Assembly: GCA_022113835.1 (NCBI GenBank)
Contig: JAILWY010000007.1
Location: forward strand, 687,001-751,000
Direction of reading: 5' to 3'
Origin: Atopsyche davidsoni
Taxonomy: Eukaryota > Arthropoda > Insecta > Trichoptera > Hydrobiosidae
Length of the DNA: 64,000 nt
The notes below the pieces were generated by a model that ran no database searches, was not told the DNA's origin, and worked only from the letters and a program-made list of their open reading frames with translations. Below are positions 60,701 to 64,000 of the stretch, piece after piece. Position 1 is the stretch's first letter. Every line of letters begins with the position of its first letter. The translations under genes were made by a program, and so were the position numbers.

Positions 60701-63700
60701 CTTCATAAATTATGTTTTTAAACTTTTATCGTTAAATAAAATAAAACTTATGAGCGAGTAGATATGACGAATTTGACGAAGGAATTCGAAGAAAAACAAT
60801 AATGACACCTAATTTTTTTATCTACGCGAATCATTTTGACAAGTAATCAAGGATTTTTCTCATATATTTTTTCAGATGAATATATACAAATGAGGCAAAG
60901 GCGTTGGCCAGACGTGGCTTTTAATGTTTTAGAAATGCGCGCAATTAAGTTATCTGTTGAGAAATGAGTTTGCTCTAAGAAATGAACGAGTCGCTCTTGG
61001 AGAGTCATAAACAGCCACTCTAAGAGAAATTATAAATCTCCAACATTCCATTTCTATATTTCATTCTACTAACTAGGGGGGAGGAGTCTTTATGTGTATA
61101 TTTTTTTGTAACAATGCTTTATCATTTGTGAATTTTTTAAAATGACATGTATTTTAAGCACATGTTCTTTTTTTTACACGATGTCTAATAACCATGATTT
61201 TTCCTGAAGAGCAAAAATCAATATTTACTCTCACTTTGGCATGCCAATAGTATTCACATACTTGGTATTTATTTCATGTTTTTAAGATAACGTATATCTT
61301 TATAGATACCTTTTAAGATTTATAACAATAAAAATAATCGTTATGTATAATTAAATTAGTTTTCCCATTGACGTTTTGTTTAGGTTGAAATTTTAATTAA
61401 AGGACGTTTAAGACAATTACTTTCAACATATAATAAACCCTCGTATTAACATCAATTAACACTCGTAACATCTAATAATAATCATATTAATAATAATAAA
61501 ATAAATTATATTTAGAATATTTTTAAAATATATACAATTTTAAAACATCATTAATTATTTTCGGGTGAGTTTTGATAATTTTCTCGTACTTTTTGTTTAG
61601 TTATGGATATTGGAAGTCAAATTATGCATTTTTAGATAAAATTTGTGGCGTTATGATATCGTTGTTTTGGTGGTAATTCACTATCCTCAGTTGAACAATT
61701 TTCTTTTCGGGAACATTAATAGAGTATATGTATAATAATATAAACTAACGTGAATACCATAGAAATCCAGTTTTATGAAATAAATATTGAGTGTTTCAAT
61801 TTAGCATTGAAAGGTTTTGTTTTGATCAATGAAGTCGTTTTAGATACGCAATGGTCACCCTCGTGTCTACTGACTACCCCAACAGCGGAAGTAGGTTGCA
61901 TGAGTTCACATTAGGCATTAGACAAGGGGTAGAGGGTGGGGGAGAGAGTTGCGGCCTCGGGGGAGTGCTTGCCAAAAGGTTACATTAGAGACCTTTGATT
62001 CCGAGTCTCTGAGGCCTTGCGGTCTCCCGATGTCTCTACAAACGATACGTTACCTTCATAACGTCTGTTGAGAACTGAACAAACATGTTTGTAGCTCTTT
62101 GTAGACAACGTGTGAGTATTTTATTAATGTGGTAACATTAAATGAACATAGTGACATTGGCATTTTAAAAAAGGGTACTCAATTCATTTAAATAATATAT
62201 TTATTTTGGGTACTGTCATTCAAATCTCTCAATGGCAACTTTTAATGGTATTAAAATTTACAACAATGTCTAGAAACGTAATCCGTCGGGTTTGATTTAC
62301 AAAGAAATTATTTTTCCATTCAATTACATAGGTATCAACCCTTCTGGTAATCGTGGTGGGTAATTGTTAACAACCCCTATTATCACAAGCACGAAAAGGT
62401 CAATTTGAAACAGCTGCTATTAAGAGTATTCGATTACCTTCAACAGGGCTTAGAAATAGAAATAATAAACTATTTAAGGCTTTGGATAACAGTTAAGTTG
62501 ATATTCCAAATTCTGTCGTGTTTTCAATAAATTTTATATTATATATAATAATTTTTTTCTTCTTATTTTACAAGTGTTGATACATTGAAATGCTCAACAC
62601 GGAGAGAGAAAGCAGTTTGAGGAGCATTTTATCTTCTGTGTGTTTGCAAAATGAAACTCATGACACAACAGAATTCCCCCGGGGAGTTATTTTGAATGAA
62701 GAAGCGGAAGCCGTTGAACAATGGCCGTCACTTCCGGCGAGCTGGGAGGCCAGCGGCTGCGTCTTCCGGCCGTCCAGCCAAGCTTTTTTGTTGCGCTGGC
62801 TAATCGTTGGAAAGACACGAGATAAGGGTCACCTCATTGTGTAAACTACCCCGAAAATGTACGCTTGTTTTTCTCTCGTGTCTCACAAAGCAGCATTTAA
62901 TGTCATTTATACAAGACAACCGAACAATAGCTCTTTAATAAATTAATAACTGTACAAAAATACAGAACAACCCAAGATAGAAAATACAATAAAAAATCTT
63001 TTAAACATCTGATAAATCTACCATTTTAACTTTTAAACGATCGCGTCATAGGTCAATGCATGTCTTTTTTTACTTTTGTTCTGAATAACCCTTAATCAGT
63101 GCATGCGCAAATAATTGCGAAACTCCTTCGGTAACTTTATAATCAATGCCATTTTTCAACTTATGCTCCTCTCCTTTAAATTACTACTTGCAATGACTCG
63201 CATTCAAAATTTATTCAGAAATTTAATCAGCAATTTAATATTATTCTCAGAAACACCCGCTATCATATTGCATCTAATTTATAAAACATTTCGGATAAGC
63301 AAATTTCTTACACACCAATGATAAGGCTACCAAGAAGTATTTTAATAGAATCTCCAAAATATATGTAACTTGGTTTTATAATGAGATAGGTTACTGTAGA
63401 AACACGTATAATTTGATTTTTGGTACACGCAATACAGAACACACAATGAAGTCATCAAATTACAATTCAATATCCTTTCCGAGTCAATTTCCTTTGTCGC
63501 AGCTGCTAAAGGGTAATTGGAAAATAGGTTCCTAGATTGGTGCCTCTCACATAGAAGGCACAATTTGTAATTGAATTCAAAGAAACCAAATATGTTAACT
63601 TATAAAGCAATGCAATGAAGGTTCACTTACTGTGTAATAACACTGTACTCGACATTTTATACAATTAAAATAATTTTTAATATAAACTTGCTTGTCATGC

Positions 63701-64000
63701 AGTTCATACAAATATCAGTTTATTTACACCCTTACCGTAATAAAAAAAATCATTCTACTCTATTTTACTAGTATCTGACTTTTTTAGTAGTTGTATTGAA
63801 TATTGTATGTTCTAAGTACATTCATATATTTAATCAAATAAAATAAACATGAATCTAATAATGTAATGTTTGTTAAAAAGAACATGTTGCTAGTCCATAT
63901 ATAAGTATAACCGGTTTTTTTTTATCAAACATCAAAGCACTCTCATTTAAGTACGTAGTAATAAAGATGATATATTGATCCCACGAGTTTATTTACTGTT
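57775..64000. other. Receptor intron to the window edge; no gene seen
   Basis: AT-rich, with GC-richer patches at 61855-62050 and 62600-62840. The 84-codon frame at 62590-62844 has no recognisable domain. No receptor exon found. Confidence 0.5.

Noticed and set aside
1..64000. CRISPR arrays, operons, riboswitches or bacterial terminators
   Set aside because: The window is eukaryotic, no regularly spaced direct repeats of the right size exist, and no prokaryotic gene organisation is present.

Overview
This is an AT-rich animal nuclear window with almost no coding sequence. An insect, or another arthropod, is most likely. The reasons are one coding exon of a Tre1/moody-group G-protein-coupled receptor, relics of mariner, DUF4817-type Tc1/mariner and piggyBac transposons, a short TTAGG-type array, and spliceosomal exon-intron structure. 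The order cannot be set from the sequence alone. No bacterial, organellar or viral gene set is present.

The only convincing host gene piece is the first coding exon of the receptor (39279-39518, + strand). It is strikingly GC-rich against its flanks, starts after an in-frame stop, and ends in a phase-0 GTAAGT donor. No later exon was found to the right edge, so the first coding intron spans at least about 24.5 kb here. A GC-rich block at 32711-33122, containing an 11-bp minisatellite and ending in a strong donor, could be a non-coding 5' exon or promoter of the same gene, but this is inference.

The rest is intron or intergenic DNA. 1-9 kb is mostly plain AT-rich sequence, with a perfect 74-bp-arm hairpin at 4291-4449 and a GC-rich island near 6640-6910. 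9-29 kb holds a (TA)n tract, a TTAGG-like run, a mariner end and dispersed repeats. 30-33 kb is a cluster of G-rich tracts, a fold-back element with a tRNA-like core, a piggyBac relic and the minisatellite. 42-52 kb holds more tRNA-like fold-back units, a DUF4817 fold-back transposon and a decayed mariner. 55-58 kb holds another copy of the ACCGGT repeat family, a degenerate tandem array and a second fold-back repeat.

The recurring theme is fold-back DNA. The best candidate for something new is a family in which tRNA-like modules with clear A and B boxes sit inside long inverted repeats. The cleanest copy (51382-52134) has two 233-bp arms that appear identical, each with a tRNA-like module, and the whole unit is bounded by 14-bp direct repeats. 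A separate family, repeated six times, has a short hairpin followed by GAAA and a palindromic ACCGGT next to a GTC triplet. This resembles the hammerhead-ribozyme motifs known in Penelope-like retroelements. These parts show no sign of acting together in a pathway; they are mostly independent mobile elements in the introns and flanks of one receptor gene.
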